From Bacteroidota bacterium (GTDB lineage: Bacteria; Bacteroidota; Bacteroidia; Chitinophagales; Chitinophagaceae), in assembly GCA_023429985.1 (NCBI GenBank), contig JAEZCV010000032.1:1-23243 (forward strand): a DNA stretch of 23,243 bases. The letters are read 5' to 3'. Both the position numbers and the translations under genes were made by a program. Positions within the stretch are counted from its first letter, which is position 1. The number at the start of each line of letters is the position of its first letter. Below, piece after piece: positions 1-8,629 of the stretch. The notes below the pieces were generated by a model. The model ran no database searches and was not told where the DNA came from. It saw nothing but the letters and a program-made list of their open reading frames with translations.

Positions 1-1660
1 CAATATAAGCTGCAGTAAATCCTGAAGCTGTAGTATCAAATACCTGCCTTATCCTGTACTGGATTACCATGGGTGCCATATTTATCAAAGTATCTGAAAA
101 GCTATGGTTGCCGGGGCTGAACGTTTCTGCAATGCCATGTTTTTCACCAATTTTTATAAAGGCCGGCTGACCTGAAAGTTTTCTTTCTACCTGGTAATAC
201 ATCGCCTTCATATCCTTACTATTCCAGTTAATATTGGCCCTGCAATTTTGAATGGAAGAAGATGCATTTGCATATTCCAAAGTAAGATCAACCAGTGCTT
301 TTTTTACATCCGGAATACCATAACCTGTTGTATCGCCTGGATTAGCATACCTGTGCGATGATCTTTTCAAAGCATCAATGATCTTCATGTTATTTAATTC
401 CCGGAATCCCTGCCATAAACTTGCTGCCAGTCCGGCTATATTTGGTGCAGCAAAAGAAGTTCCGTTGTTTTCATCAATAGTATTATTGGGAAGTTGTACA
501 GTTGTTCCCACTCCAAGGGAAACAACTTCCGGTTTGATTCTTCCATCTGCTGATGGCCCTCTGCTTGTAAAGCCTGCAGCATTTCCGCTGGCTGTTACAG
601 CACCTACTGTAAGAATACTATCTGCATCTGCAGGTGCAGTGATCCTTCCCCAGCTATTTCCCCCTTCATTACCTGCTGAATTCACTACTAAAATTCCTTT
701 TGCAGCGGCCAGGTCGGCACCTATGGTTGACATGGCAGTATTACCATCCATATCGCTGAAACTATAATTATATACCGGGTCGTCGAACATATTATAACCA
801 AGTGAAGAATTGATCATATCACCTCCTATACTGTCAACCCGTTCTGCTGCACAAACCCAGTTATGTTCTTCAATGGGGTATTCAGAAAATACATCTTCGC
901 TTCTGTAAAGCAGGTAAGAAGCCTTAGGCGATGTGCCAATGAATTCACCGGGAAGATTGGCAGCCATAACAGACAAAACCTGCATGCCGTGTGAATCATC
1001 TTCATTTACACTATTGCTTCTTTCAACAAAATCCCAGGTGTCAATTATTCTTCCATCAGACCGAATGCTGTCCAAAGAATTCACAACCATGTAATTTAAA
1101 AAACCGGCATCAACAACCCCTATCAAAATTCCTTCACCTCTTAATCCTATGCGATGTAAAAAATTTCCATTATGCATTTCAACCTGAATGGCCGATGAAC
1201 CATAATTATAAAATCCTGTTGTTGTTTTTTTATTTTTTGATTTGGATGAAATTTGATTGAATTCATTCCAGCTTCCGCCGTAAGATCTTTCCATTCTTTT
1301 TGGAGCAATGGCATGGGCGGAAACTACAAAATCAAGATTATTGATATGCGTTAGGGCTGACTGGTCGGTTGTTTGAATGGTTACAGCATTCAACCATTTA
1401 GAAATATTTAAAATGGTTAGGTTTCCGGCATTGAGCAGGCTGTTGATATAAGCTGGATTTACGGGCAGGTCGGTACTGTCTAAACTTATACCATATCGAT
1501 TACGCCTGTCAATTGCCTTTTGTGATAAATAAGCAAGAGGATTTGTGAAACTATAGGGGGAATTATTTTTATCGGCAAACCTTATGATATACCTGCTGTA
1601 TTGAGCATTTCCTTCCTTTAAAATGAAAGTTGCCAGCAGGCAAATCAATATTTTTCTCAT
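1..1660 (-). CDS. S8 (subtilisin-like) secreted serine peptidase, 3' end cut by window edge
   Basis: Read on the minus strand from an ATG at 1660, this frame stays open to the window edge, giving 553 visible residues; the C-terminus is missing. It starts with a signal peptide (MRKILICLLATF..., ending near NAQ). A region of about residues 20-110 follows, of the kind seen before the catalytic domain of many Bacteroidota S8 peptidases (LSQKAIDRRNRYGI). The catalytic triad is visible: Asp184 in GVVDAGF, His224 in DDSHGMQ and Ser402 in NGTSFAAPN, with the oxyanion Asn in NSAGNEG. It should cleave proteins outside the cytoplasm. Residues after about 450 look like a beta-sandwich domain; a type IX secretion tail may lie beyond the edge, which cannot be seen. 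The start lies 3 nt after the upstream lipoprotein stop, so the two are probably co-transcribed. The physiological substrate is unknown. Confidence 0.93.
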   Translation of the reverse strand, partial: MRKILICLLATFILKEGNAQYSRYIIRFADKNNSPYSFTNPLAYLSQKAIDRRNRYGISLDSTDLPVNPAYINSLLNAGNLTILNISKWLNAVTIQTTDQSALTHINNLDFVVSAHAIAPKRMERSYGGSWNEFNQISSKSKNKKTTTGFYNYGSSAIQVEMHNGNFLHRIGLRGEGILIGVVDAGFLNYMVVNSLDSIRSDGRIIDTWDFVERSNSVNEDDSHGMQVLSVMAANLPGEFIGTSPKASYLLYRSEDVFSEYPIEEHNWVCAAERVDSIGGDMINSSLGYNMFDDPVYNYSFSDMDGNTAMSTIGADLAAAKGILVVNSAGNEGGNSWGRITAPADADSILTVGAVTASGNAAGFTSRGPSADGRIKPEVVSLGVGTTVQLPNNTIDENNGTSFAAPNIAGLAASLWQGFRELNNMKIIDALKRSSHRYANPGDTTGYGIPDVKKALVDLTLEYANASSSIQNCRANINWNSKDMKAMYYQVERKLSGQPAFIKIGEKHGIAETFSPGNHSFSDTLINMAPMVIQYRIRQVFDTTASGFTAAYI

Positions 1661-1663
1661 CTT

Positions 1664-2425
1664 TTAATTATGATCCAGCATAGATCTTTTAATTCCGAAA
1701 CCTGTTGTATATCCACTAGGGCCACTGGTATTTGGCTGGTATTCCCACATTACAAATTCCTGGTAAACCAGGCCAATGCCTTTAGCATATTTATCAACAC
1801 CATAGTTCCTGTATGCTATGGCTTCATCGGAGGTCATTGGATAATTAAGCGATTCATTAATCAGGTTTACTGTAATAACATTTTCTACCGTATGATTTTC
1901 CAGCACAAGCGTTTCTCCCTTTGACTCATAGGTAAAGTCCCAATCGTCCATATAATCATCATTGCTGAAAGTGTATACGGAACCATAAGGTTCAGTGGGA
2001 AGATAGGTATTTCCTTTCCATGAAAAATTTTCGGTAATAGGGGAAGCCAGTTTTAATACCCGAAGGTTGTTTTCATTTACTTCTACCTTATTATCCTCGA
2101 TAGTAATGAAATAAGTTCCTGCATAGGTCCATTGGGTTAGTCCATCCGCATCTCTTAAAAACCTGAAGATCCTGTATGCCGGTCTTCCCAGGTTATCGCT
2201 GATCACAGCATCCACTTCATGTTTCTCCTGGTAGGAATGTATCTCTGTATCTCTTCCAAAGTTGGTGTAAACGGTGGAGTCGAGTGCGTAAATAATATAT
2301 TTTCCAACCTGGAGTGGCTGGTAATCGTTTACCGATTCTAATATAAAATCATCTGTTTGTTTTTTGCAGGAGGAAAAAGAAATGAGCAAAATTAACATTC
2401 CTGCGAAGTAGGCAAATGGTCTCAT
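1664..2425 (-). CDS. Hypothetical lipoprotein, about 253 aa
   Basis: A predicted lipoprotein with no function I recognise. The ATG at 2425 is chosen over an in-frame GTG at 2449 because it places a lipoprotein signal directly at the N-terminus (MRPFAYFAGMLILLISFSSC, lipobox FSSC, then KK). The mature part is rich in beta-prone, Tyr/Asp/Asn-containing segments and has no catalytic motif I can name. It would be anchored to a membrane of the envelope. A weak -7-like element (TAGCTTTA, 2464-2471 on the minus strand) lies between the mnmA terminator and this gene, so it probably starts its own transcript. Its stop is 3 nt before the S8 peptidase start, which suggests a shared operon and perhaps a shared envelope job; that is inference. 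Confidence 0.8.
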   Translation of the reverse strand: MRPFAYFAGMLILLISFSSCKKQTDDFILESVNDYQPLQVGKYIIYALDSTVYTNFGRDTEIHSYQEKHEVDAVISDNLGRPAYRIFRFLRDADGLTQWTYAGTYFITIEDNKVEVNENNLRVLKLASPITENFSWKGNTYLPTEPYGSVYTFSNDDYMDDWDFTYESKGETLVLENHTVENVITVNLINESLNYPMTSDEAIAYRNYGVDKYAKGIGLVYQEFVMWEYQPNTSGPSGYTTGFGIKRSMLDHN

Positions 2426-2473
2426 AAGTTCATGGATTGATACTGGCACTTTAATATAAGGGATAAAGCTAAT

Positions 2474-2505
2474 AAAAAAGCCCGAAAACCATAATTTCCG
2501 CGCTT
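2474..2505 (-). terminator. Rho-independent terminator of mnmA
   Basis: On the minus strand an 11-position stem (2495-2505 with 2478-2488, one G-G mismatch and one G-U pair) closes a 6-nt loop and runs directly into a run of T's (plus-strand A's at 2474-2479). It lies 9 nt after the mnmA stop codon, the expected place for its terminator, and separates mnmA from the lipoprotein/peptidase pair. Confidence 0.7.
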
Positions 2506-2514
2506 TTAAATGGT

Positions 2515-3609
2515 TTAGTTTCTTTGAATGATACCTCCGCCGATTACTTCATCGCCTTCGTAAAAAACAGCACTCTGTCCGGGAGCAATTCCTTTGGCAT
2601 TCTCATAAAACCTCACTTTTACACCCTCTTCCGTAGGAATGAGTTTAGAAAGGCTGCCTTTATCTTTATAACGGATCTTGGTAATCACATCCATTTCTTC
2701 AGTAATTCCATGGTATTTCAGCCAGTTGATCTTAGCCACTTTCATTTCAGCGGTTTCGAGGTCAGATTCATCACCCAAAACAACTGTGTTGGTATCCGGA
2801 TCAATAGCTGTAACAAAAGCGGGTTTGCCTAAAGCTATTTCCAGTCCTTTTCTCTGACCGATGGTATAAAACGGATATCCTTTATGATGTCCTAATATCT
2901 TTCCTTCTTTATTTACAAAAGTTCCGCCGGCAACTTTCTCTTCCAGCCCCTCAACCTTTCTTTTTAAAAATCCACGGTAATCATTATCAGGCACAAAACA
3001 AATTTCATAGCTCTCGCTTTTCTTTGCCAGCTCGGGATAACCAAAATCGTGGGCCATTTGCCTGATAGCGGTTTTTCGGTAGTTGCCTAGGGGTAGAATG
3101 GTACGACTTAAAAGGTCCTGCTGCAAACCCCATAATACATAGCTCTGGTCTTTGGTTTCATCAATTCCTTTTGAAATAGTGAATCTTCCATTTTCGGCTT
3201 TATGTACGGAAGCATAATGGCCTGTTGCAATAAAATCGCAGCCCAGCGCATCGGCTCTTTTCAGCAAGGCTCTCCATTTGATATGCGTGTTACATAGCAC
3301 GCAGGGATTAGGCGTGCGGCCCGCAAGGTATTCCTCAACAAAATTCTCCACTACAAAACTTCCAAACTCTTCCCGAATATCTAAAATGTAATGAGGGAAG
3401 CCATGTTGCACAGCAGCCATTCTGGCATCGTTAAAACTATCGAGATTACAACAGCCGGTTTCTTTTTTCGATCCTCCACTGGCAGCATAATCCCAGGTTT
3501 TCATAGTGATCCCAATCACTTCATAACCTTCATTATGGAGCATGAGGGCGGCCACGGTACTGTCAATACCCCCGCTCATTGCTACCAATACTTTTCCTTT
3601 ACTGCTCAT
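2515..3609 (-). CDS. mnmA: tRNA-specific 2-thiouridylase MnmA
   Basis: MnmA thiolates U34 at the wobble position of tRNA-Lys, tRNA-Glu and tRNA-Gln in the cytoplasm, using ATP to activate the base and sulfur from a relay. The 364-residue protein is of normal family length. It opens with the PP-loop ATP pyrophosphatase motif SGGIDS (residues 12-17). The two catalytic cysteines are present: Cys106 in NPCVLCN and Cys204 in SYEICFVPD. ATGHYA (128-133) and GQRKGL are further family signatures. The gene is monocistronic, with a promoter-like element at 3636-3643 and a terminator at 2474-2505. It is divergent from the universal stress protein gene, and the 253-nt region between them holds both transcription starts. 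The assignment is secure. Confidence 0.98.
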   Translation of the reverse strand: MSSKGKVLVAMSGGIDSTVAALMLHNEGYEVIGITMKTWDYAASGGSKKETGCCNLDSFNDARMAAVQHGFPHYILDIREEFGSFVVENFVEEYLAGRTPNPCVLCNTHIKWRALLKRADALGCDFIATGHYASVHKAENGRFTISKGIDETKDQSYVLWGLQQDLLSRTILPLGNYRKTAIRQMAHDFGYPELAKKSESYEICFVPDNDYRGFLKRKVEGLEEKVAGGTFVNKEGKILGHHKGYPFYTIGQRKGLEIALGKPAFVTAIDPDTNTVVLGDESDLETAEMKVAKINWLKYHGITEEMDVITKIRYKDKGSLSKLIPTEEGVKVRFYENAKGIAPGQSAVFYEGDEVIGGGIIQRN

Positions 3610-3635
3610 AATTCAAACCTTTAAAAGGCAAGCCG

Positions 3636-3643
3636 CAAAGATA
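3636..3643 (-). promoter_or_regulatory. Candidate Bacteroidota -7 promoter element for mnmA
   Basis: The minus strand reads TATCTTTG, an exact match to the Bacteroidota -7 consensus TAnnTTTG, about 27 nt before the mnmA ATG. A TTTC 22 nt upstream is a partial match to the -33 TTTG box. The element is framed by a 6-bp inverted repeat, GGCAAG (3627-3632) and CTTGCC (3650-3655), which could be an operator or chance. Confidence 0.5.
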
Positions 3644-3862
3644 CTAAGCCTTGCCATATGCACCGGAAAGGTGATGTTAAGTTTGAAATTAACAGAAGGC
3701 AAATAGAGCTTAAAATTGATTAAATTGATGTCCAGGATCAGTGAAAAGAATTAATTAAAGTATTGATTATAACTGGTTTTAATCCCGTTATTCTCATAAT
3801 GCTCATATTTATTCCAAAAAAACTTAGGCCCTGGTTTATAGTGACAGATAAGAAAGTTTAAT

Positions 3863-4672
3863 ATGAAAAGATTTTTGCTGGCTTTTGACGGAAAGAATTA
3901 CTCACCCGGAGTTGTTAGAATGGCTATGATGCTGCACCAGTTGGAACCGGCTTACCTTACCGCAGCATTTATTCCCAAACTTGATTACGATCGCCTATGG
4001 TCTTTCTCCTCGGCTGAAGGTAGCATTCCACTGGTGGGTGGAGAAGAAGATGAAGTGGTGAAAAAGCATATCGAAAATTTTGAAGCATCCTGCAAACAAT
4101 ACCAGGTTAAATACCAGGTGAGAAACGATTACCTGGGTTTTGCCGTTCCCGAATTAAAAAGGGAAACCCGTTTTTCGGACCTGCTATTACTTGGTGGGGA
4201 ATCTTTTTTCTCGGGAAAAGGAAACGATCTTAATGATTATGTAAAAGAAACCCTGCACCAGTCGGAATGTCCAGCCATGGTTGTTCCCGAAGAATTTTAT
4301 TTTCCACGAAGCATCATTCTTGCTTATGATGGAACAGGGTCTTCGGTTTTTGCCATTAAACAATTTGCTTACCTGTTTCCGGAAATGTGCAGTTATCCTG
4401 CCATCTTGGTGTATTCGGAGGAAGCAGAAGAAAACATTCCTGATAAAGAGGATATTCAATTACTGGCGCAATTACATTTTCCCAATCTTAAAATGTTGAA
4501 ACTTGATGCCGATCCTTCCAATGATTTTAAGGACTGGATCAATGAAAGAAGAAGATCCTTGCTGGTAACAGGTGCTTTTGGGAGAAGTACTTTTGCACAA
4601 ATGTTCAGGAAAAGTTTTATTGAAGATATTTTACAGGAAAGCAGACTGCCGGTATTCATATCTCATCTTTAA
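3863..4672 (+). CDS. Universal stress protein with two Usp domains
   Basis: A cytoplasmic UspA-superfamily protein of 269 residues, about twice the length of a single Usp domain. Domain 1 covers roughly residues 1-142 and starts MKRFLLAFDG; domain 2 covers about 148-269 and restarts with SIILAYDGTGSS. The C-terminal part contains TGAFGRSTFAQMFRKS (236-251), resembling the ATP-binding G-2x-G-9x-G-S/T signature, but with Lys where the third Gly is expected, so nucleotide binding is uncertain. Tandem Usp proteins are common in Bacteroidota and are linked to stress or stationary phase; no specific role can be read here. The stop is 9 nt before the AUA-initiated hydrolase gene, so the two are probably co-transcribed. 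Confidence 0.9.
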   Translation: MKRFLLAFDGKNYSPGVVRMAMMLHQLEPAYLTAAFIPKLDYDRLWSFSSAEGSIPLVGGEEDEVVKKHIENFEASCKQYQVKYQVRNDYLGFAVPELKRETRFSDLLLLGGESFFSGKGNDLNDYVKETLHQSECPAMVVPEEFYFPRSIILAYDGTGSSVFAIKQFAYLFPEMCSYPAILVYSEEAEENIPDKEDIQLLAQLHFPNLKMLKLDADPSNDFKDWINERRRSLLVTGAFGRSTFAQMFRKSFIEDILQESRLPVFISHL

Positions 4673-4681
4673 TTTTAAAAT

Positions 4682-5692
4682 ATAGACAGTATCACACATA
4701 TTGCCCTTGGTGCCTGTATCGGCGAAGCCGTTGCCGGTAAACAATTGGGTAAAAAAGCTATGTTGCTGGGGGCCATTTTTCAATCGGTGCCGGACATAGA
4801 TTTTATGGGTGCTTTCTTTTTTGGTTTGACGGAAAACCTGCTGGCCCACCGCGGTATTACGCATTCACTGTTTTTTTTGGTTTTGGCAACTGTGGTCATT
4901 GCATTGATATGCAGGAAAGTTTTTCCAGGTAAGATTGCCTGGCACAACTGGATATTTTTTATAGCCCTAGAAATAGGCGTTCATTTATTACTGGATGCTT
5001 CTAACAATTATGGAATGGGTTTGCTGGAGCCTTTCAGCAATGAAAGAATGGCATTACATATCATTTTTGTTGCTGATCCACTGTTTTCTATCTGGACTGT
5101 TGTTGCTGTTCTTGTTTTAATGTTCCTGAAGCAGGGTAGCAGCAAAAGAAAGACCTGGTGTATCACCTCAATTGCTTTAACATCCCTTTACTTTATTTTT
5201 TGTGCAAGGAATAAGTTGGATATAGAATCGGATCATTCAAATGCTTTACAACAGCAGGGGATCGCTTACCAGCAAAAGCTTTCCACTCCCACACCTTTCA
5301 ATAATTTACTTTGGTTTCTTGCAGCAGGAGGAGATGATGGATATTATATTGGTTACCGGTCGGTATTTGATAAAACCCCGTCGATTGACTACAGGTTTTT
5401 CCCCCGGAATGATTCGCTTTTAAAAGGTTGGGAAGAAACTGAAACCGTAAAAGACCTAAAAAGGTTTTCACAGGGATTTTATACCATTGAAAAATGGGGT
5501 GATACCCTTGTGTTTAATGATCTTAGGTTTGGCCAGATGGTGGGCTGGCACGACCCTAAAGAAAGATTTGTATTTCATTATTTAATTAGTTTACCCGATG
5601 CAGAGAACCGGTTGGTGGTTCAACGCGGAAGATTTGCAAAATGGAACCGTGAAACACTTGGGTCTATGTGGACAAGAATAAAAGGTGAATGA
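4682..5692 (+). CDS. YdjM-type membrane-bound metal-dependent hydrolase, apparent AUA start
   Basis: A multi-membrane-span protein of the YdjM/LexA-binding inner-membrane hydrolase family. Its reaction is unproven; the family is annotated as metal-dependent because of conserved His/Asp. Visible motifs are DSITHIALGACIGEAVAG at the N-terminus, SVPDIDF, and HRGITHSLFF. Hydrophobic segments occupy the first 160 residues or so, and a soluble C-terminal region follows. The first ATG in frame is at 4760 and the first TTG at 4745, but both cut off the conserved DSITH block, which family members carry directly after Met. In-frame codons run TAA (4676), AAT, ATA (4682), GAC, so ATA occupies the Met position, giving 336 aa. 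There is no ATG, GTG or TTG between that stop and 4745. Either AUA initiates or a G-to-A change is present. It ends 1 nt before the convergent phospholipase D gene. Confidence 0.85.
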   Translation: MDSITHIALGACIGEAVAGKQLGKKAMLLGAIFQSVPDIDFMGAFFFGLTENLLAHRGITHSLFFLVLATVVIALICRKVFPGKIAWHNWIFFIALEIGVHLLLDASNNYGMGLLEPFSNERMALHIIFVADPLFSIWTVVAVLVLMFLKQGSSKRKTWCITSIALTSLYFIFCARNKLDIESDHSNALQQQGIAYQQKLSTPTPFNNLLWFLAAGGDDGYYIGYRSVFDKTPSIDYRFFPRNDSLLKGWEETETVKDLKRFSQGFYTIEKWGDTLVFNDLRFGQMVGWHDPKERFVFHYLISLPDAENRLVVQRGRFAKWNRETLGSMWTRIKGE

Positions 5693-5693
5693 T

Positions 5694-6866
5694 TCAGAAC
5701 CTGCGATAATAAAATGTTGAAATATTAAAGATGATCCTGATCAGGTAATAGGAGAGCAGGTTTATGAATTTATTATACCAGGTAAGCTTCTTTAAAAAAT
5801 ATTCACTGGTGATTTGAAGACAATCGTTTTTAATAACTTTTTCTATTTCATTGTGAACTGCAATTGCAAAGGGTTTGTTCCTTACATCAATGTTTAGTTC
5901 AATACTTGCAAAGGCACTAATGTTATTGATATTAAAGGAACCAATAGTAACAAACCTGCTGTCGGCAACCGCCAGTTTTGCATGCAATACAGTTGGCTGG
6001 TATTCGTAAATTTCAATTTTATGTTTTAGCAGAAAATGGTAGAGGTAGCGTTCTGCTTTTTTTGCAATTAATACATCTGAAGGTCCTGCGAGAATTATTT
6101 TTACCTTAATTCCATCTTTAACTGCAGTTTTAATTCGGTTAAGTAAAGATTTGCCGGGAAGAAAATAGCTGCACATGATAATAATGGAATGTTGCGACTG
6201 GTTGATTAAATTAAAATAGGTATCCACAACCTGCCGGTGTCCTCTTAGCCAGTCATTTCTTCTCACTCTTAAAGAACAATATTCCGATGGTGAAATTTGT
6301 TGTGAATATTCAAGGGCTTCTTCCGTAAGTTGTTTGGATGGGAATACTTCTTCTTTCCAGAATTTATTGCAAATGTTGTGAAGCCGAACCGAGGTTTCTC
6401 CCTCAATATAAATTGCATAATCTTTCCAGGCCGGCTTTCCTTTTATTTCGTTGTAATGATCAGCAATATTGATACCGCCAACCAGCGAATACAAAGCATC
6501 TGCAACAAAAACTTTCTGATGCAGCCTGCGACCAAAATAAAATCTTGTGCTTTTTAAAAGCGGTTCAAAGAATTTAAATTTTATACCTGCTTTTGTAAAT
6601 GAGTCAAACAGTGAGCGTGGTAAGGATTGCGAAGCATAACCATCAGCCAGAACATATATTTTTACACCTCTTCCTGCCGCTTTTATCAATGCAGAAGCAA
6701 TTTTATTTCCTGTTTCTCCAGCTTCAAATATATAAACCTGTACATGCACCAGGTACCTGGCATTATTGATCAAAAACTCCATTTTATCGAAATATTCCAG
6801 GCCTCCCCCGATAAGAGCTACCCGGTTGCGGTGCAGGTAAACCGATGTCTTTTTCCTGAAATTCAT
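5694..6866 (-). CDS. Phospholipase D family protein, cardiolipin synthase-like
   Basis: A 390-residue PLD-superfamily enzyme with two complete HKD motifs: His116/Lys118/Asp123 (HQKVFVAD) and His295/Lys297/Asp302 (HAKLAVAD), each followed by the expected Gly-rich and Asn segments (GGINIAD, GSFNINN). This layout matches cardiolipin synthases of the ClsB type, which join phosphatidyl groups at the membrane. There is no N-terminal membrane anchor, but a hydrophobic, aromatic C-terminal tail (about 365-390) may attach it to the membrane. Cardiolipin synthase is the best guess; another transphosphatidylase or phospholipase is possible. It converges on the YdjM-type gene with a 1-nt gap and diverges from mlaE, so two lipid-related loci share the 212-nt region at 6867-7078. 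Confidence 0.88.
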   Translation of the reverse strand: MNFRKKTSVYLHRNRVALIGGGLEYFDKMEFLINNARYLVHVQVYIFEAGETGNKIASALIKAAGRGVKIYVLADGYASQSLPRSLFDSFTKAGIKFKFFEPLLKSTRFYFGRRLHQKVFVADALYSLVGGINIADHYNEIKGKPAWKDYAIYIEGETSVRLHNICNKFWKEEVFPSKQLTEEALEYSQQISPSEYCSLRVRRNDWLRGHRQVVDTYFNLINQSQHSIIIMCSYFLPGKSLLNRIKTAVKDGIKVKIILAGPSDVLIAKKAERYLYHFLLKHKIEIYEYQPTVLHAKLAVADSRFVTIGSFNINNISAFASIELNIDVRNKPFAIAVHNEIEKVIKNDCLQITSEYFLKKLTWYNKFINLLSYYLIRIIFNISTFYYRRF

Positions 6867-7078
6867 AAAATGGACTCAGCCAGATTGTGAGCTAAACATA
6901 ATATAATTCTGCGCTAAAAATAAATTCCCTAAAAGTTGGAAGACATAATAGAATTTAGTTATAATCCTTCTTCCTGTTTTATACATTTAGAAATTTCAAT
7001 TCAACCTATAAAAATTGCATTCGGCCCATCAGATTTAATATTTTCCTTAAAAAAAGCAATATTTGGTTTTTAATTGAA

Positions 7079-7849
7079 ATGGGATTGCAAAACAACTGGA
7101 GAAATTTTTTTACTGAAGCGGGTGCCATAGCTGAATTTACCGGCCGCTTTTTTTCCCAGGGATTTCGACCCCGCTACGAATTCAGGGAATTTATCAGGCA
7201 GTGCTTTGTAATTGGTTACCAGTCTCTGGGCCTGATCTCACTCACTGCTTTTATAATGGGGTTGGTATTAACTATGCAGTTAAGACCTTCGCTGCTTGAC
7301 TATGGTGTGGAATCGCAACTGCCTGCTATGGTAGGTATAGCCATAGTTAGGGAAATTGGCCCTGTGATCACTGCACTGATCTTTGCCGGTAAAATTGGAA
7401 GCAGCATTGGCGCGGAACTGGGATCCATGAAAGTAACCGAGCAAATTGATGCGATGGAAGTTTCGGGCACCAACCCTTTTAAATACCTGGTGGTTACCAG
7501 GGTTTTTGCTGCCACATTCATGTTGCCCATACTGGTAATGATTTCTATAGCAGTTTCTTTGTATGGGTCCTACCTGGGAGTGAATATCAGGGGTGTTACC
7601 AGTTTTAATTTGTTCTGGACCCAGGTATTTGATTACCTCACTTATGGTGATGTGATTCCGGCATTTATAAAATCTTTTTTCTTTGGATTTGCAGTAGGCA
7701 TGGTCGGATGTTTTAAAGGTTATTTCAGCAAAAAGGGCACGGAAGGTGTTGGAAGGTCCGCAAATTCGGCGGTGGTTGTTTCCTCGGTAATGGTTTTTGT
7801 TATCGACCTGCTGGCCGTTCAAATTACTGATCTTTTAGGTTTAAATTAG
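7079..7849 (+). CDS. mlaE: MlaE-family ABC transporter permease
   Basis: The 256-residue inner-membrane permease of an MCE/Mla phospholipid transporter. The family core is clear: hydrophobic helices from about residue 45, the stretch REIGPVITALIFAGKIGSSI (91-110), then GAELGSMKVTEQIDAMEVSG (111-130), and C-terminal membrane segments including a VDLLAVQ-like helix. With MlaF and MlaD it should move lipids between the inner and outer membranes to keep the outer leaflet asymmetric. It is first in a compact operon, with 4 nt to mlaF. The start ATG at 7079 follows an A/T-rich leader without a Shine-Dalgarno sequence. A near-match to the -7 box (AATATTTG) lies close upstream but is too close and too weak to call. 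Confidence 0.95.
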   Translation: MGLQNNWRNFFTEAGAIAEFTGRFFSQGFRPRYEFREFIRQCFVIGYQSLGLISLTAFIMGLVLTMQLRPSLLDYGVESQLPAMVGIAIVREIGPVITALIFAGKIGSSIGAELGSMKVTEQIDAMEVSGTNPFKYLVVTRVFAATFMLPILVMISIAVSLYGSYLGVNIRGVTSFNLFWTQVFDYLTYGDVIPAFIKSFFFGFAVGMVGCFKGYFSKKGTEGVGRSANSAVVVSSVMVFVIDLLAVQITDLLGLN

Positions 7850-7853
7850 CAAC

Positions 7854-8627
7854 ATGCTCACCAGTTCTTCCCATATTAAAACCGCAAGATCCTTAACAGG
7901 TGAAAGTGTTATTGAAGTGAGCCATTTAAAAAAACATTTTGGATCAAACCATGTATTGGAGGATTTTAATCTTGAATTAAAAAAAGGCGAAAACCTGGTA
8001 GTATTGGGAAAATCGGGTTCAGGAAAATCTGTTTTGATTAAATGCATCATTGGGTTATTAGCTCCCGATGATGGAACAATAAAGGTTTTTGGTGAAAATG
8101 TTCCTGAATTGAATACCGATGAACTGGACAGGCTTCGCGTAAGGGTTGGATTTCTTTTTCAAAGTAATGCCTTGTATGATTCTATGACGGTTCGTGAAAA
8201 CCTGGAATTCCCTTTAAGAAGGCACTGGATGCATACATCGCAAAGCGATGTGGATAGTATGGTAATGGAAGCATTGGAAAACGTTGGACTTGCACATACC
8301 GTAGATATGATGCCTATTGAACTTTCCGGCGGAATGAGAAAAAGAATTGCGCTTGCCAGAACGCTTATTTTAAAGCCTGAAATTATTTTATACGATGAAC
8401 CTACAACTGGTCTTGATCCCATAACGGCTCGCGAGATCAGTGAATTGATAGTTAGCATTCAGAAAAAATTAAAAACATCTTCGCTTATCATTTCTCACGA
8501 TATGAAATGCGTGGAACTAACGGCGGACAGAATAATTTTATTAATTAACGGTAAATGTTACGCACAGGGAAGTTTTGATGAACTAAGTAGATCGGACGAT
8601 CCGGAAGTGCGGCATTTTTTTGAATAG
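7854..8627 (+). CDS. mlaF: MlaF-family ABC transporter ATP-binding protein
   Basis: The cytoplasmic ATPase of the MlaE/F/D lipid transporter, 257 residues. All ABC motifs are intact: Walker A GKSGSGKS (52-59), Q-loop Gln103 in FLFQSNALYD, signature LSGGM (157-161), Walker B ILYDE with catalytic Glu182, D-loop TGLD and switch His215 in IISHD. The N-terminus carries about 18 residues before the first beta-strand, slightly longer than E. coli MlaF. It sits 4 nt after mlaE and 2 nt before mlaD, which supports coupled translation and a single complex. Confidence 0.96.
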   Translation: MLTSSSHIKTARSLTGESVIEVSHLKKHFGSNHVLEDFNLELKKGENLVVLGKSGSGKSVLIKCIIGLLAPDDGTIKVFGENVPELNTDELDRLRVRVGFLFQSNALYDSMTVRENLEFPLRRHWMHTSQSDVDSMVMEALENVGLAHTVDMMPIELSGGMRKRIALARTLILKPEIILYDEPTTGLDPITAREISELIVSIQKKLKTSSLIISHDMKCVELTADRIILLINGKCYAQGSFDELSRSDDPEVRHFFE

Positions 8628-8629
8628 TT

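Noticed and set aside
991..1260. Plus-strand frames inside the S8 peptidase and the TonB-dependent receptor
   Set aside because: They are antisense to clearly conserved proteins and have no family features of their own.
4745..4762. TTG or ATG start for the YdjM-type gene
   Set aside because: Both remove the conserved DSITH block that is clearly encoded just upstream in frame.
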